Positions 1 through 11,911 of a stretch of 64,000 nt of DNA are shown piece by piece. Where the stretch lies: contig JAJEKV010000006.1 in the NCBI GenBank assembly GCA_021234155.1, positions 6,852,435 to 6,916,434 of the forward strand, read 5' to 3'. Each line of letters opens with the position of its first letter. Within the stretch, counting starts at the first letter, position 1. The notes under the pieces are model-generated. The model did no database searches. It was not told the origin of the DNA and saw only the letters and a program-made list of their open reading frames with translations. The translations under genes and the position numbers were made by a program. The DNA comes from Isoetes taiwanensis. Its lineage: Eukaryota > Streptophyta > Lycopodiopsida > Isoetales > Isoetaceae.

Positions 1-468
1 TGAGTCGGAGGATGAGATGCATCCCGATCTTGCTGCAAAATGTAAGTTTGTCCGATGACTTCGAACATGTAAAGAAATGTAAAGTGCGGTGTGATGAGTG
101 TTTGTCAAAATGTCCTATATTTTTGACAATTTTGTTCATAATTTTGTACAATTTTCACAACCTTGAATATATCACTTCTTTGTCACTCTACTACCCTTGC
201 TATTTTTTTTATTGCCCCTTTTTTGCTACACTTTATAAAAGTAACTATTTTTTGTTCTAGTTTAGGAGGATGAAAATTGCTATTTAAAATTTTTGCACGA
301 AAGTTATGTTCAATCAACCCCTCAAAAATGGTACCTAAATTACTTAAATTGTCACATCTGTCACAAAAAAATCTTAAAAATGGACTTTTTTAAGGGAATT
401 TTAGGGAATCTTTCAAAGATTCCTTCTGAAGTGCGTTTCCAGCAAATAAGTGCGTTTCATTTTAAACT
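1..468. other. LINE 5' region or flank, unresolved
   Basis: AT-rich sequence before the first recognisable LINE reading frame. Short open frames occur here, one running to about 526 in a different frame from ORF1, but none looks like a known protein. It may be the LINE 5' untranslated region, a frameshifted ORF1 start, or older flank. No target-site duplication matching the 3' flank after the poly(A) was found, so the left end of the LINE is undefined and could lie outside the window. Confidence 0.4.
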
Positions 469-1455
469 TTGTTCTGTGGCATCCGCCTTCATGGTGGAGG
501 GGTATGCACGGGATCCCGGGCAGTAAAAGTAACCAAACAGTTACAAAAAGAGGATGAATGGATCACTCCTAGGAAGGTGAAAAAACTAAACACGCCTGCC
601 CAAAAAGTTAAAAAAAATATCAATGGGAGTGCAAAAAGAAAGGCAAAAAAATTGAGGGAGAGACAGCTGCAAGAAGAAAATCAAAAGATACAGAAGACTG
701 AGTGGAGGAAAAAAGTTAGATTCAGTGATGCTAATGCTGTTAAGGTCCTTTACAATGCTAAGGGGAAAGGGATCCTCGACCCTGATGCTCTGGTGGTAAC
801 CCCGGCTCATGAACACAGGGCCAAGGTCCTTACCATTGAAGAACCTATGGTTCCTCCAATAAATGACTTCTCAGAGTCTGATGACTCTGGAGGTAAATTC
901 CTTGAACAGGACGAACCTTCCTTCAAAATTTCACCTCCCCCTGTCAAAAATCTTTTTAAAGAACAGTCCCCCCTGCAAATGACTGATCAGTCTGGTGATC
1001 AGGTGACACAGGGAGACACTGAACAGCAGCAAGGTGTTGACTCCCAAGGAAGGGAATCTGAATCTAAGATTGGTGATCTGGTGACACAAGAAGTCTTTGA
1101 ACAGCTGCAAGGTGTGGATTCCCCAAGAAGGGAACTAGAATCTCAGGATATTCTCCCTACTGGCCTAATAGTAGGAGACTCTCCAACTCCTTTGGAGCAG
1201 GAGGAACAGCTGCCCCTCCCTAAATTGGGAGCTCTGGGAGAAGAGGATGAAGTGCCCTCCTCTCTGGGTTTAGAACTGGAACTGGACAACCTTCAGGGCA
1301 AGTTCTGGGATGATGGGAAATGTAGTGAAGATGAGTCTGAGGCTGTTGAAGAGGTCGAGACTTTCTTCACACCACAAACAACTAAGAAAACCAGGCAGAG
1401 AAAGGTCTATACTCCCAATCAGTATGGGCCCATTACTAGATCCAAAAAACCATGA
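469..1455 (+). pseudogene. LINE ORF1 (nucleic-acid-binding, gag-like), N-terminus unclear
   Basis: An open frame of 328 codons ends at TGA 1453-1455 and abuts ORF2. The first part is rich in lysine and arginine (about residues 25-85), as expected for an RNA-binding chaperone, while the middle and C-terminal part is acidic with Q/E/P-rich repeats. No CCHC zinc knuckle is visible. There is no ATG near the 5' end of the frame, the first in-frame Met being near 847, so the start is probably lost upstream by a frameshift or truncation. Assignment rests on position before ORF2 and composition, not on a recognised domain. Confidence 0.55.
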
Positions 1456-4400
1456 GGATAGTGACCTGGAATCTTAGGGGAATCAAGGGCCCCTTGAAGC
1501 GCAAGTGTGCAATTATAGCTATGAAGGAGATGAGGGCTGACATCATCCTAGTCCAGGAGCTTTGAAGCTTCCAACCTTGGGAGATGGGTAATGCCTAATG
1601 GCAGCTCCTTTTGGTCTACTGCAGATGGGACAAAGGGAGGGATTTGCATAATTTGGAATTCTCTCCCATCTGTTGGTTCTTTCCAAAACCCCAGTGGCAG
1701 ATGGCAGGTGGTTTTCCTAAAAATTAATGAGGAAGTAGTTGGGGTCATCAATGTGTATGCCTCTACTGATCCAGGGGAGAGGGAAAAATAGTGGAAAGAG
1801 ATGGCAGATTGGTTGAGTACTCAAAAGGTTGACTGTTGGATTCTGAGTGGAGATTTCAACAATACCCCCCAGTGGGACCAAAAATTAGGGAAAAAGATGA
1901 ATATGACAAGGAATGAAAGGGTTCAATGGGATAGACTGATATCCTTATTTGTCTATCAAGCACCATCTTCCTCAAATGTGTATTCATGGAGCAACAAGAG
2001 AGCAGGGAATGACAGGCTTTTCTGCCTTCTTGACAGGTTCTACACAAAAGATTGCTCTTGGCCTCAGATGATCATCAAAGGTAACCATAGTAACTCAATT
2101 TCAGACCATTTTCCCCAATATTTGGAGTATGGAAACTCACTTAAGGGAGGGGCTAATTCTCCTTTCAAACTGAACACTAGTCTGCTTAATAATGATAGGT
2201 TCTGCCAGGACTTTCAGGAATTCTATAAAGCATTGCAACCATTGCAGCCTAGTGGATCCATGAAAGGGTTTGTCATGAGAATGAGACAAATCAAAGATTG
2301 GTTAAAAATCTGGGGTAGAAACTGGAATGACAAATTGAAAAAGGAAAAAAGGGAGACATATTTGCAAATGAAGGAGGTCAGATAAAAAATTTTTGGAGAT
2401 CCTCACAATGTTATATTACAGCAGGAGGAGGAAGTTTTGGAAAGGAAAGTTAAGAACATTGAAGAATCTGAGGCTCGTGGTCTGATAATAAAAAGTAAAT
2501 GTGTCAACATTAATTGCATGGATAGGTGTAGCTCCAAGTTATTCTTCAAAACAGCCAAAGGAAGGATTATGAATAATGGAATTGTTTCCATTTCAGAAGG
2601 GAACCAAATAATATCAGGACAGGAAAATCTGATGAAATTCTTTCATGAAAAATACAGCAAATTGTTTGCTGAGGAGGAGGTGGACTCAAATAGCTTCCAG
2701 AGTTTCTTTGATAAACTTAGACCAGCTGACCAAGCTCTGGATGATACACAGCTCCTTATGTGCCCCACTGAAGGTGAGATAGAGAAGGTTCTCAAAGGAA
2801 TGGCAGGTGGCAAAAGCCCTGGCCCGGATGGCATCCCTCCTGAATTTCTGGTTGCCTTTTGGGACATTCTCAGGCAGGATGTCACTACCTTTATTCAGGG
2901 TGCATGGTCTGCCCCAAAACTTCACCCTGCTATAAATGCTGGATTAATTGCTCTAATTCCCAAGGTAGATGCTCCTGCCTCTTTTTCTGATTGGAGACCA
3001 ATCTCTCTTACCAATGCTACTTATAAGATTTTGGCAAAAATTCTTGCAAATAGAATTAAAGAGACCCTGCAGAAGATCATCAACCCAGTTCAATCTGCTT
3101 TTCTTCCTGGAAGAAGCATTTTGGATAATTTTATTGGTGCTCATGAGGGTCTGCATTGGAACCTTGTCTCCAAACAGAATTGCATGCTGGTTAAATTGGA
3201 TTTTAAACGAGCATATGACACCATTCACTGGAAATTTTTGTACAAAGCAATGGCCCAACTGGGGTTTTCTGACAAAGTGATCAGCAGGATTCATAGCTTA
3301 AATGTTGCTGGCTGTTCTGCTGTCCTAGTTAATGGTACCCCATCAAAATTTTTTGAGTGCAAGAGAGGGGTTAGACAGGGCTGTCCCTTGGCCCCGTACT
3401 GTTTCCTAATAGTTGCAGAAATGGTGACAAGGGTGACCTCATCCCTTCTAGCTGCCAAAGAAATCCAATGTCTCCAATTGCCTAAGAATCTGGAAGAGTT
3501 CTCACTAATGCAGTATGCAGATGATACTTTTGCCTTCCTCCAAAATGATGGATACAGTCTTCCAAATTTCCTACAGATGCTAAATTTGTTTGGAGGGGCC
3601 TCTGGGGTTAAACTGAACAAGGATAAAAGCACTATTGTCTTACAATCTGAAGAAGAGATGATTCATGGTATAAAGGTTACAGGTCACAAAACAGCTACCA
3701 AATTGCTTGGCCTCCCTTTGGCTATTAACATGAATCTGACAGGTTTATGGGACCCCATTGTTAACAGGATGAAGAAAAAAATACAAATGTATCCAAAATC
3801 CCTGTCAACTGCAGGTAGGGTGGAGATTATTAACAGTGTGATTGCAAGCACCCACATCTTTTTCTCCTCTGCCATCATTGCTGACAAAGCCTCTTATAGG
3901 CAATTGGAGACAGCCATGAGAGATTATATTTGGCAAGGTGCCAGAATGGTGTCATGGGATAATTTGACTTTGCCCAAAAAGGAGGGGGGGTTGGGTTGCA
4001 AGGATTTGTTTGTCCAAGCTCAAGCTTTGGTTGCAAAGCTGGTTTGGAGGTCTCTGATGTCCAATGCTCCCTCACCAGCTCTGAAACTTATAAAATACTG
4101 GTTGGAGGAAACTTCCCTGGTGGGAGCTCCCTCTCTCCCACATCAGCTCCCAGATTCAGCCTTCTATCAACTCAATTCTGCCCCTGGTACTTCAAAAATC
4201 TTGAGAAGAATCTTCTTTGCTTGGAATCAGGCATCCCCGTGCTTCAGAGCTCGACCTCTTGACTCAATTAATGATACTTTTGGCTTTTTTTGGCATCAGG
4301 ACTGAGGAAGAGGAAGGTTGTTTGGCTCTGAAACATCCTCTTAAATATAAAGAATGGTATCATGCAGGTCTTCATACCATTGGGGCTATGAGAATTAATG

Positions 4401-5530
4401 ACAGATGGAAAGACTGGGGTGATCTAGCTGGAACTCTGGCTGACACTGACACAAATAGGAATATCTATGTGGCTCTCACTAGGAATCCAGTGGGAAATCC
4501 AGTGGGACATGTAACTGATGCCCCAAATTGGTCACGTGGCGGGCAGGCATACAAAGTCTCCACAATTTATAGCTTGCTGTTGGACAAATCTCAACTTAAA
4601 GTTTGCAGAGCATGGGACTGCCAACAGGACTTAGCCATCATCATTATAAGGCAGGGCTGGAAACTTCAATGCGCCAATAAAATTGGGTTCTTCAGATGGT
4701 TAGTGCTGAACAAAAGCCTTAAAACAAATGGTTTTAGGGCTCAATTTAATAATCAAGTTACAGACTTATGCCCGCTGGGCTATGGTTCAATGGAAACAAG
4801 TTCACATGTCTTCATCTGCCCTTGGTTAGCCCCTTTCTGGCAGTGGATTCTTCCCCTGGTGCAGCAAATCCCCTCTGATGAGGCCTCTTTGCTGCACTAC
4901 CTTAATCAAAGATCCCCCTTTATGGGTACCATTCGGGCCCTCACATGCTGGGCTATATGGAAACATAGAAATGGGGTAGCTATCACAGGGCTGGCCCCAG
5001 ATTTAAACAAGCTCAAAGCTTCTTTTCAGGTCCATCTAGCTGAAGCTGCCATGGCTCACAAGGCAAAACAGGGCCTGAACTATGATAGACAATGGGATTC
5101 CTTGGGAACTTGTGATGGTTTCTTCCAATTTTTCTCTCTGCTTTTTAATGATGTGGACTCTTTGGTTGACAGAGCTCTTGGTGAGGAGGCATCATGATGG
5201 AGGGCATGCTCGGGAGGTAGATCCCAAGCATCGCCCCTTTATCAAAGACTGGAGGTCATCGATGCTCTTTTCTGGCTTAAGACAGAGGTCATTAGCTGCA
5301 TTACTTTCACTTGTCTGCTGGAGGATGAAGACCTTTGGAGGTTCAATCCGGAGATAAAGCCATATTTCCGAGCCAAACTCAAGATCCATGAAGACGCTCG
5401 GGATTCCTGGGTCATGTACCTGCTGGATTCTACAGGCTATGGTCCCAATGAACTGGATGATCTGATGTTCATTCATACAGAGGAGGCCTTCGCTATCATC
5501 ACTCTTGATGGTGTGCCTGATATTCTGTGA
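1452..5530 (+). pseudogene. LINE ORF2: endonuclease-reverse transcriptase-zf-RVT, broken
   Basis: Starts at ATG 1452 with the endonuclease beginning VTWNLRGI, then shifts frame near 1560; the endonuclease continues from 1591 (SGDFNNTPQWD near 1855) through a TAG at 1789-1791 and a TAA at 2383-2385, all in one frame. Reverse transcriptase spans about 2780-3700: GKSPGPDGIPPEF, NPVQSAFLPGRSILDN, LDFKRAYDTIHW, RGVRQGCPLAP and the catalytic YADD at 3514-3525. A second frameshift lies near 4290-4305. The zf-RVT region is about 4670-4860 (cysteines in DLCPLGYG and FICPW). After TGA 5195-5197 the same frame stays open for 110 more codons to TGA 5528-5530, so the ancestral C-terminus probably extended to 5530. 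The protein would nick DNA and reverse-transcribe LINE RNA; this copy cannot. Confidence 0.92.
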
Positions 5531-5791
5531 AATTAGTCTGAGGCATGGATTTTTAAACTGATGACGTGATCATAAGACTATATTTGGTTTTGTTTTTATT
5601 TGAACTACTGTTATAAGGTGGTCTTTTTTGACTGGGCTTCCTTCCCTTAAAGGATTTTGGTGGTTATTCTTAGCCATCCTTCTCCATGGTGGTGGGGCTT
5701 GTTCGCCTACTATGGTTCTTTTGTATGTAAATCTATGTAACTTTTCCCTACACTAATATAAATCTGCCGTTTCCTCAAAAAAAAAAAAAAA
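5531..5791 (+). other. LINE 3' untranslated region and poly(A) tail
   Basis: Non-coding sequence between the probable original ORF2 stop and the A15 run at 5777-5791. The A-run marks the retrotransposon 3' end; flanking sequence resumes at 5792. Confidence 0.8.
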
Positions 5792-5977
5792 TTCATTTAA
5801 GGAAAGTAAAGGGCTCCATTTGAGAAATATTAGCTAAAAGGTATCGAATGTTGATTTGGCTGTTTTTAACAAGAAATTAGCAGTTCGAGAGTTTGCACAC
5901 TCAACAAGAAGATAGGGATACTTTAACCAATAAATTGAATTAATGGTGATCCCTTTGTGTAATTTAAGCAAATGATC

Positions 5978-6415
5978 TCATAGTTTATCAATTCTAACCC
6001 CAACTTTATCCACACAGATGATAACAGCAGTGTTAGAAAGAGAGTTAATTCTGGAAGCAATCGAAGGGGAGTTGAGCTTAATACCTCTAAAGAGTTGAAC
6101 ATTTGGTTGAGTTCGATATTGAAGATGGTTTAGCTCCTCAGCCAATTCTTGATCAGATAAGACAGGTTGAGCTGGTCGCAGGTTGCCATAGGGGATAGGA
6201 ACACCATTTGCATTTAAAGTGGGGACAATGCCATTCGGGCCCAGATCCTTGGAAAGATTATCCCATATAGGAACATCTGAGGAAAAATGATGCATGTCTT
6301 TGGAAAGAAAATTCAAATCAGCAAAATCACCAAATTTAAGAACCATTAAAGGGTTTTGATGATAAGTACTTAACTGGGAAAGAAGATCGGATCGGTCGGA
6401 TGGAGGTAGAAGCAT
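5978..6415 (-). CDS. Hypothetical protein, 145 codons
   Basis: An intact minus-strand frame from ATG at 6415 to a TAG at 5978. The protein is mixed in composition with no clear signal peptide, membrane segment or motif; it has several D/N/P-rich stretches such as SKDLGPNGIVP. I do not recognise a family. It lies between the LINE tail and the tandem duplication, with no visible splice sites joining it to a neighbour. It could be a remnant of a longer gene or a chance frame. Confidence 0.3.
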   Translation of the reverse strand: MLLPPSDRSDLLSQLSTYHQNPLMVLKFGDFADLNFLSKDMHHFSSDVPIWDNLSKDLGPNGIVPTLNANGVPIPYGNLRPAQPVLSDQELAEELNHLQYRTQPNVQLFRGIKLNSPSIASRINSLSNTAVIICVDKVGVRIDKL

Positions 6416-6869
6416 GAACTTGTGAAGAAAAATGAGGGAATTAGCATTTAGGGTTTTTGAACCATTCGATTTTTTTTTGGAAATTTTGGTTTAATGAAAT
6501 TGTAGCCATAATGAAAAAGGTCAGGGCTAAACAAAAGAAAGACAAAAGTAGAGAAAAAAAAGGGGCAAAAGAAATGAGTCGTTGTGTTTCGAAAGTTAAT
6601 CCACATCATTATCGTTTACAAATTACCAACTTTTGCCCAACAATGCTGGGCACCATTAATAGTGATATAAGATTGTTTGAAGGGTAAATAAGTATTATAT
6701 GAAGAGTTATATACAAGTCTTATCTATTGGTCAATGCACAAAAAGAGTAGATACAACTATATGTTTTAATATTGGATTAATATTCACACATGGCGGGTGA
6801 TTTAAACTTACAGTGGTATTAGATATACAAGCCAATCCCCTCTTTTTCTTTCTTACCTTTTCACAATGG

Positions 6870-7428
6870 TCAATATGTTCCAACTAAATTGCAACACACA
6901 TTACAACTACAAGCTCCCCATTTGAAGGTGATATTAATAGATGGAATAATGTGAGTTGTCATGGAAGCTAACAACCTATAGGAACTGCCTTTAAATTTAC
7001 CAATGCTTTCTTGAATTATGACATCACATTTTGATTTGAGCCCCTTATTGAGTAAATCCTTGTATAAACTGAGGCTTTCAGAAGGCCGCCCATTGATAAT
7101 CCTCAAATTCCAAGCATCATTGCTCCGCATGATGACCAATGATGCAACTCTATTTAGAATGTTATATATAACAAACCAGATGAAATGCGAGGTGAATAGA
7201 AGAGGACCTCCCCATTTTTAATGCGTTGAGGTAGGTGATCAACATAAGCACGCCCAATTCATTGAAGATGCTAGGTGAACTCAATGTCGCATGTGTGTAA
7301 TTTACAAGTGCAATCACCATTATTGGATTCATGGGCTTGCTATTTGCTAGAGCGGAAACATAATGAGATTCTAAGTTAAAGCCAGATGCTGGAACAACAT
7401 ATACAAATGCCACTTTAAATGTTATCAC
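6870..7428 (-). pseudogene. Actinoporin-like gene, broken copy (unit 1)
   Basis: Minus-strand copy of the frame found intact in unit 2. The N-terminal half (7428 down to 7162) and the C-terminal half (7139 down to 6870) are in different frames, so at least one frameshift separates them near 7140-7220; a small deletion also removes residues near the N-terminal third. The last block (WGACSCNVCCN) is still readable and runs on past the stop position used in unit 2. It is non-functional as it stands. Family assignment follows the intact copy and is tentative. Confidence 0.5.
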
Positions 7429-7831
7429 TATTGCTTACAGAAGGAACATGAAAGAGCTTTTATACACAAGATATTTTTGTAAATAATTGGAGCCAAAAAC
7501 ATAAGTATCAAAAAATTAAATTTCTCGAACTTGATTCGAAAGTGAATCCACATCATTATCATTTACAAATTACCAACTTTTGCCCAGCAACACTGGGCAC
7601 TATTACTAGTGATATAAGATTGTTTGAAGGGTAAATAAGTATTATATGAAGAGTTATATACAAGTCTTATCTATTGGTCGATGCACAAAAAGAGTAGATA
7701 CAACTATATGTTTTAATATTGGATTAATATTCACACATGACAGGTGATTTAAACTTACAAAGGTATTAGACATACAAGCCAACCCCCTCTTCTTCTTTCT
7801 TACCTTTTCACAATGGTCAACATGTTCCGAC

Positions 7832-8371
7832 TCAATTACAACACACATTACAACTACAAGCTCCCCATTTAAGGGTAATATTAACGGATGGCGGGGTGTG
7901 AGTCGTCATCAAAGCTAATAACCTATATGAGTTGCATTTAGATTTACCAATCTTTTCTTGAGTTAGGACATCACTTTTTGACTTGAGCCCATTATTGAGT
8001 AAATCCTTGTATAAACTAAGGCTTCCACGGGGCCGCCCATTGATAATCCTCAGATTCCAAGCATCATTGCTCCACATGATGATCAATGATGCAGCTCTTT
8101 CAAGAATGCTATATATAACAAATCCAGATGAAATGCGAGGTGAATAAAAGAGGACCTCCCCATTTTTAATGCGTTGAGGTAGGTGATCAGACACAAGCAC
8201 GCCTAATTCATTGAAGATGCTAGGTGAACTCAATGTCGCATGTGTGTAATTTACAAATGCAATCACCATTATTGGATTCATGTGCTTGCTATTTGCTGGA
8301 GCGGAAACATATTTCTTGATATGAGATTCTAAGTTAAAGCCAGATGCTGGAACAACACATGCAAATGCCAT
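7832..8371 (-). CDS. Candidate actinoporin-like (bryoporin-type) protein, 179 aa
   Basis: An uninterrupted minus-strand frame starts at ATG 8369-8371 and stops at TAA 7832-7834; an upstream GTG is possible but the ATG is preferred. At 179 aa the length fits single-domain actinoporin-like proteins, which bind membrane lipid and, in animals, form pores; moss homologues have been linked to dehydration tolerance. What I see: a central L-P-x-R-I-x-N-G-E turn followed by an L-F-Y strand, a W-S-N-D then W-N-L-R-I-x-N-G segment about residues 105-125, a Y-K-D-L block, then a C-terminal strand K-W-G-A. This spacing resembles the fold, but identity is low. The C-terminus is cysteine-rich, which is unusual for the family. 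No intron signals are needed. Alternative: an unrelated plant stress protein. Confidence 0.45.
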   Translation of the reverse strand: MAFACVVPASGFNLESHIKKYVSAPANSKHMNPIMVIAFVNYTHATLSSPSIFNELGVLVSDHLPQRIKNGEVLFYSPRISSGFVIYSILERAASLIIMWSNDAWNLRIINGRPRGSLSLYKDLLNNGLKSKSDVLTQEKIGKSKCNSYRLLALMTTHTPPSVNITLKWGACSCNVCCN

Positions 8372-8956
8372 TTTAAATGTTATCACTATTGTCTATAGAA
8401 GGAACATGAATGAGCTTTTATACACAATATATCTATAAATAATTGGAGCAAAAAAGATAAGTATCAAAAAATTAAATTTCTCGAATTTGATTCAAACCCA
8501 AAAGCATTATTAGGTCCTACTTTATGACTATAAAGCTACATCTTTAAGTGGACATCCATATCTTCTCTCTAGTCTTCTGGACATGATAAAAGCTTTTAGT
8601 CCCCACCAATGTTCAATCAGGGCTTTTGTAGGGTCCAATGAGATCAATAGTATTCCTTATGTTAGTTATATAGAACCCTTATAACAATGATTTCAACACT
8701 CTATATATGCAATTCTTCATATACATATGGTATAGAAATAATCCACCTATGATGCTAATGGGTTTTCTTTTTAGAATAATAATTCTATTGGTTTATAAAT
8801 TGGAAAATATCGTTTAAGTTGTAGAAAGAGTAAGTTGACATGTCAATTTAAATGATCTCTTTTGAGGGCATGTATATCTTGACCCCTCATCCATGGGTGA
8901 GACTCAATGAAGTTGATTTCGTTTTCATTGTTTCTAGCTTTTGCCATGACACAATA

Positions 8957-9081
8957 TTTTCCTCTTATCTTGATGAGGGTGGAAGGACCACCATTTTTGT
9001 GGAGGAGATGACACCTTGTTTTCCTCTTATCTGGGATGAGGGTAAAAGGACCACCACTTTTGTGGAGGAGAAGACACATTG
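8957..9081. repeat. 62-bp tandem repeat, two copies
   Basis: The unit starting TTTTCCTCTTATC and ending near GTGGAGGAGATGACACCTTG at 8957 recurs at 9019 with a few changes. The period is 62 bp, so the two copies are not in the same reading frame. Confidence 0.85.
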
Positions 9082-9832
9082 TTATTTTTATTAACGATGA
9101 AAGGCTTGTTTCTTACCGACCAACTAAAAAGGAATCAAGAGAGGGAAGGAAACTCAATTTCTTAATGCTACTTGCTTTCTTGTGCTTATTTCTTATAGAC
9201 ATCTTTTTTTAACATCATTGTGAAAGGTGGCTGTCAATTAACCATCCATGGTCACATCTTCTTGATCTCACTCACTCTTTCCACTAGCTCGAATATGTAA
9301 GTACAATCATGTAAATACTATGGATGGATATCCAAGCATATATATATAGGGATATGACAAGCACTTGAATAACCCTTCAAACATTTCAAACTCTTACCAA
9401 AATAAGATGAATAGAACCCAGTAATCGAGATATTACAGTTTTACATGATATAAATTAATTGTCTCCTCCTCTACCTCATCGTCCTCCTCCTCCTTTCATT
9501 GGTTGGATAAGGTTCCATGCCTCTTCTCATTGCTAATTAAATATTTTCCTCCTAGCATTTTTAGTTTTTATTGACTTAAAATTTGTCTAAGCCATAGTTC
9601 TCGTCTTTGACGTGGGATTGTAGTATTGAAAAATGTTTATACTTTCCTTAGCTTCATGCTTTAGTTTATCACAATATTAAAATGGAGCATCTGTTATCGT
9701 CTATGGAGACCAATAGGTTTATGGAACCCAATCAAAGAGCACAACAAAAATATGATATCAGGATTCAAAAAGCCCCCACCTCGAAGGGTTTTTGTGGAAA
9801 ACCCTTTGGCAATAATAAGCACTAGTTATGGT

Positions 9833-9849
9833 GCCCGGCGTTGCCGGGC
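9833..9849. other. Short perfect GC-rich hairpin
   Basis: GCCCGGC, a GTT spacer and GCCGGGC form a perfect 7-bp stem in otherwise AT-rich DNA. No T-run follows and no gene is adjacent, so no function is assigned. Confidence 0.6.
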
Positions 9850-10682
9850 GCTAGTAACCATTCTTGCAACGTGGGAAAATGTAAGTTGTCATACAATTAA
9901 TGTCATGGAAGTAGAATTAGTTGAGAGTGGAGTTTGTATTGAAATGCATTAGTTTATAAATTTAGAAAAGAGGGACGATAATGAAAAGTTTATACTGTAG
10001 TAAAATATGTAGCATGAAGTGGTTCTATTGATTTGGTTCCATCAATAGTACCAGCTTGGGCAACGGCTATTGATGTAAATAGATTTACAGATTATATAGT
10101 CATGATATTGAATCAAATCTGGGTAATATGCCTTGTTTAAAATAGAACCAATAATGGTCATTAGTAACACATAGCGAAATATGTAGGTTGAAGAATTCTA
10201 GAACATTGTTGTTCCTTTTTCTCTTTATTTAGCATGTTTAAAGACTTTAGGAAAGAAACATATCTGGCTGGGCAACATTCTTTGTTGCCACAGGGCTTGG
10301 CAAATTAGAACGTCACTTTTTATGCTCAACCTCTTATATATAATGCAAACAGCTTGGCCAATGACATTTGGGGGATGAAATTGCTACATCCAATGTCCTA
10401 GACAAATGCAAATGTTAGAGCACAATAAAGGTCAACTTAAAAGATTAATTGTAGAATGCATATTTATTACCAAAATTGAGTGTGAGAAGACCTTTGAGTC
10501 CTCTGCAGTTGCTAAGGAGGTCCTCTAGATACATCTAGTGAACGCTTACATCTATTATCTGCTCCAAACCATCCGGCTATTCCTGCATAGGTTTCTGCAC
10601 ACATCCAAAGGGGTTTTAGAGCATTTCAAGCCATGGCAGGCTCTGAAATTTTGATATTCATTACACATGTACATAAGTTTAA

Positions 10683-10930
10683 TTATATGCCTCTAAATCC
10701 TGCATCTGCATGTGTAATCAGTATGCAGATGGTTAGGTTCTCAACTTCGTGGTATGAAGTTACAATGGTGGAAGTGGAATTTATTGCATAGCATATCTCT
10801 ATCGAGTAGTGCTGGGCCAACTGTACTAACAATTGGGCTAAATTAGACTTGAAGTATAAATGCAATAATGGACCTAGTATTGATTGTATGAATGCAAAAA
10901 CAGATCTCGTTATATTGTTTTGTAGTTGTT
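10683..10930 (+). mobile_element. Possible Ty1-copia RNase H fragment, highly decayed
   Basis: On the plus strand, interrupted frames read as a cysteine-bearing strand, then STSWYEVTMVEVEFIA and a few residues later CWANC, then a further block. The spacing recalls the copia RNase H end (a W-x-S...TEAEYIA...W pattern). Several stops interrupt it. The similarity is weak and the call is tentative. The 7.2-kb transposon inserted about 360 bp downstream. Confidence 0.25.
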
Positions 10931-11283
10931 GCTAAGCTTTTATGAATAATTTCATATGTGTAGAGTTCGTGTAAATTTGAATACTCTTGTGTTGTTACAA
11001 TGTACATGTACTAAATAGTACCAGTTAGCTTCAACAATATATTGATGGCTATGTTTGTGCATTAAACCATGGCATTTCCAAAATAGTTGAAACTAAAATT
11101 GAAATTTGTATGCAAAGTTGCATGTTGAAGCATGTATCAATTGGTAATCTGTGAACAGGAGAAATGGAAGAAGGCTTTAGTTGTTTTTTTTGTTTAAAAC
11201 ATTTTATGCTAAAACTTGGCACATGGATGCGCAATTTCTAGGACTATTTAATATTGTTATGGACATTGTCAATTGATTGTTGT

Positions 11284-11291
11284 TGACATTG
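11284..11291. repeat. Target-site duplication, left copy
   Basis: TGACATTG directly abuts the left terminal inverted repeat and is repeated exactly at 18492-18499 directly after the right one. Confidence 0.93.
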
Positions 11292-11336
11292 CCCGGGGGG
11301 TTCACCTCTATATAAGGGGCATATGGCATGTGCGTG
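11292..11336 (+). repeat. Left terminal inverted repeat
   Basis: The first 14 bp (11292-11305) match the complement of the right end perfectly. The block at 11327-11336 matches again, with a non-matching spacer between. Confidence 0.93.
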
Positions 11337-11911
11337 CATCAAGTCAGGAGAAACCCCTCTGTATACAGCTGACCCTCCATAGAAACCCCTATGTATACGG
11401 TCCCATACTGTCGAAGAATCATACCCGATTCCATACTTTTACACCCAGTCTAAGCACTTCTTGCCCTACCCTCAACCTTATTTTTACGTCCATTTTTCAT
11501 TCATGTATCCTACCCTCTACCGTATTTTTACATCCAGTCCGCAAATGTTGCATCCAGTCAGTATTTAGGGTTCTTCCTGGCGCCATTTGAGTTCAATGGT
11601 CACTCCAGAAAATAAGAAAAAGAAATACGCCTGGAATTTTATATATTTTAATTAAATCGATTTTAGGATGACATCATAACGAAATTCATTATTGATTATT
11701 GAATAATGACTTTAAATTAATTATTGTTCATGATTTTATTGGGATTTTATTTTCGGGCACGTCTTTTAAGGACGTCATTATGGTGAACTTCGCCATACAG
11801 CTGCCGCCAATGGCATAACCCGATCGAAGCTCTTCAGCTCTTCTCATTCCCTCTAGCGCCTATTCCTCTCCTTCTCCCGATCCGATACTCCTTCTTCCGA
11901 TCCGCCTATTC

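Larger units (their letters stand above)
469..5791 (+). mobile_element. Decayed L1-type non-LTR retrotransposon (LINE)
   Basis: The order ORF1, AP-like endonuclease, reverse transcriptase, C-terminal zf-RVT domain and poly(A) tail (15 A at 5777-5791) is that of plant L1-clade LINEs. ORF1 stop and ORF2 start overlap as ATGA at 1452-1455, a termination-reinitiation arrangement. ORF2 is broken by at least two frameshifts and three in-frame stops, so this copy is dead. The left end is uncertain and no target-site duplication was recognised. Confidence 0.9.
6588..8496. repeat. Tandem duplication, two units of about 950 bp
   Basis: Unit 1 (about 6588-7538) and unit 2 (about 7539-8496) run in parallel with only scattered substitutions and small indels: both begin with a TTCGAAAGT/AATCCACATCATTATC start and end in the same AAATTTCTCGAA/TTGATTC tail. 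Each unit carries one copy of the minus-strand actinoporin-like frame. Because the units are contiguous, unequal exchange or replication slippage is the likely origin. Confidence 0.92.
8497..10682. other. AT-rich intergenic stretch
   Basis: No convincing gene on either strand. It holds the 62-bp tandem repeat at 8957-9081 and a GC-rich hairpin at 9833-9849, listed separately. Otherwise only short chance frames are present. Confidence 0.6.
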
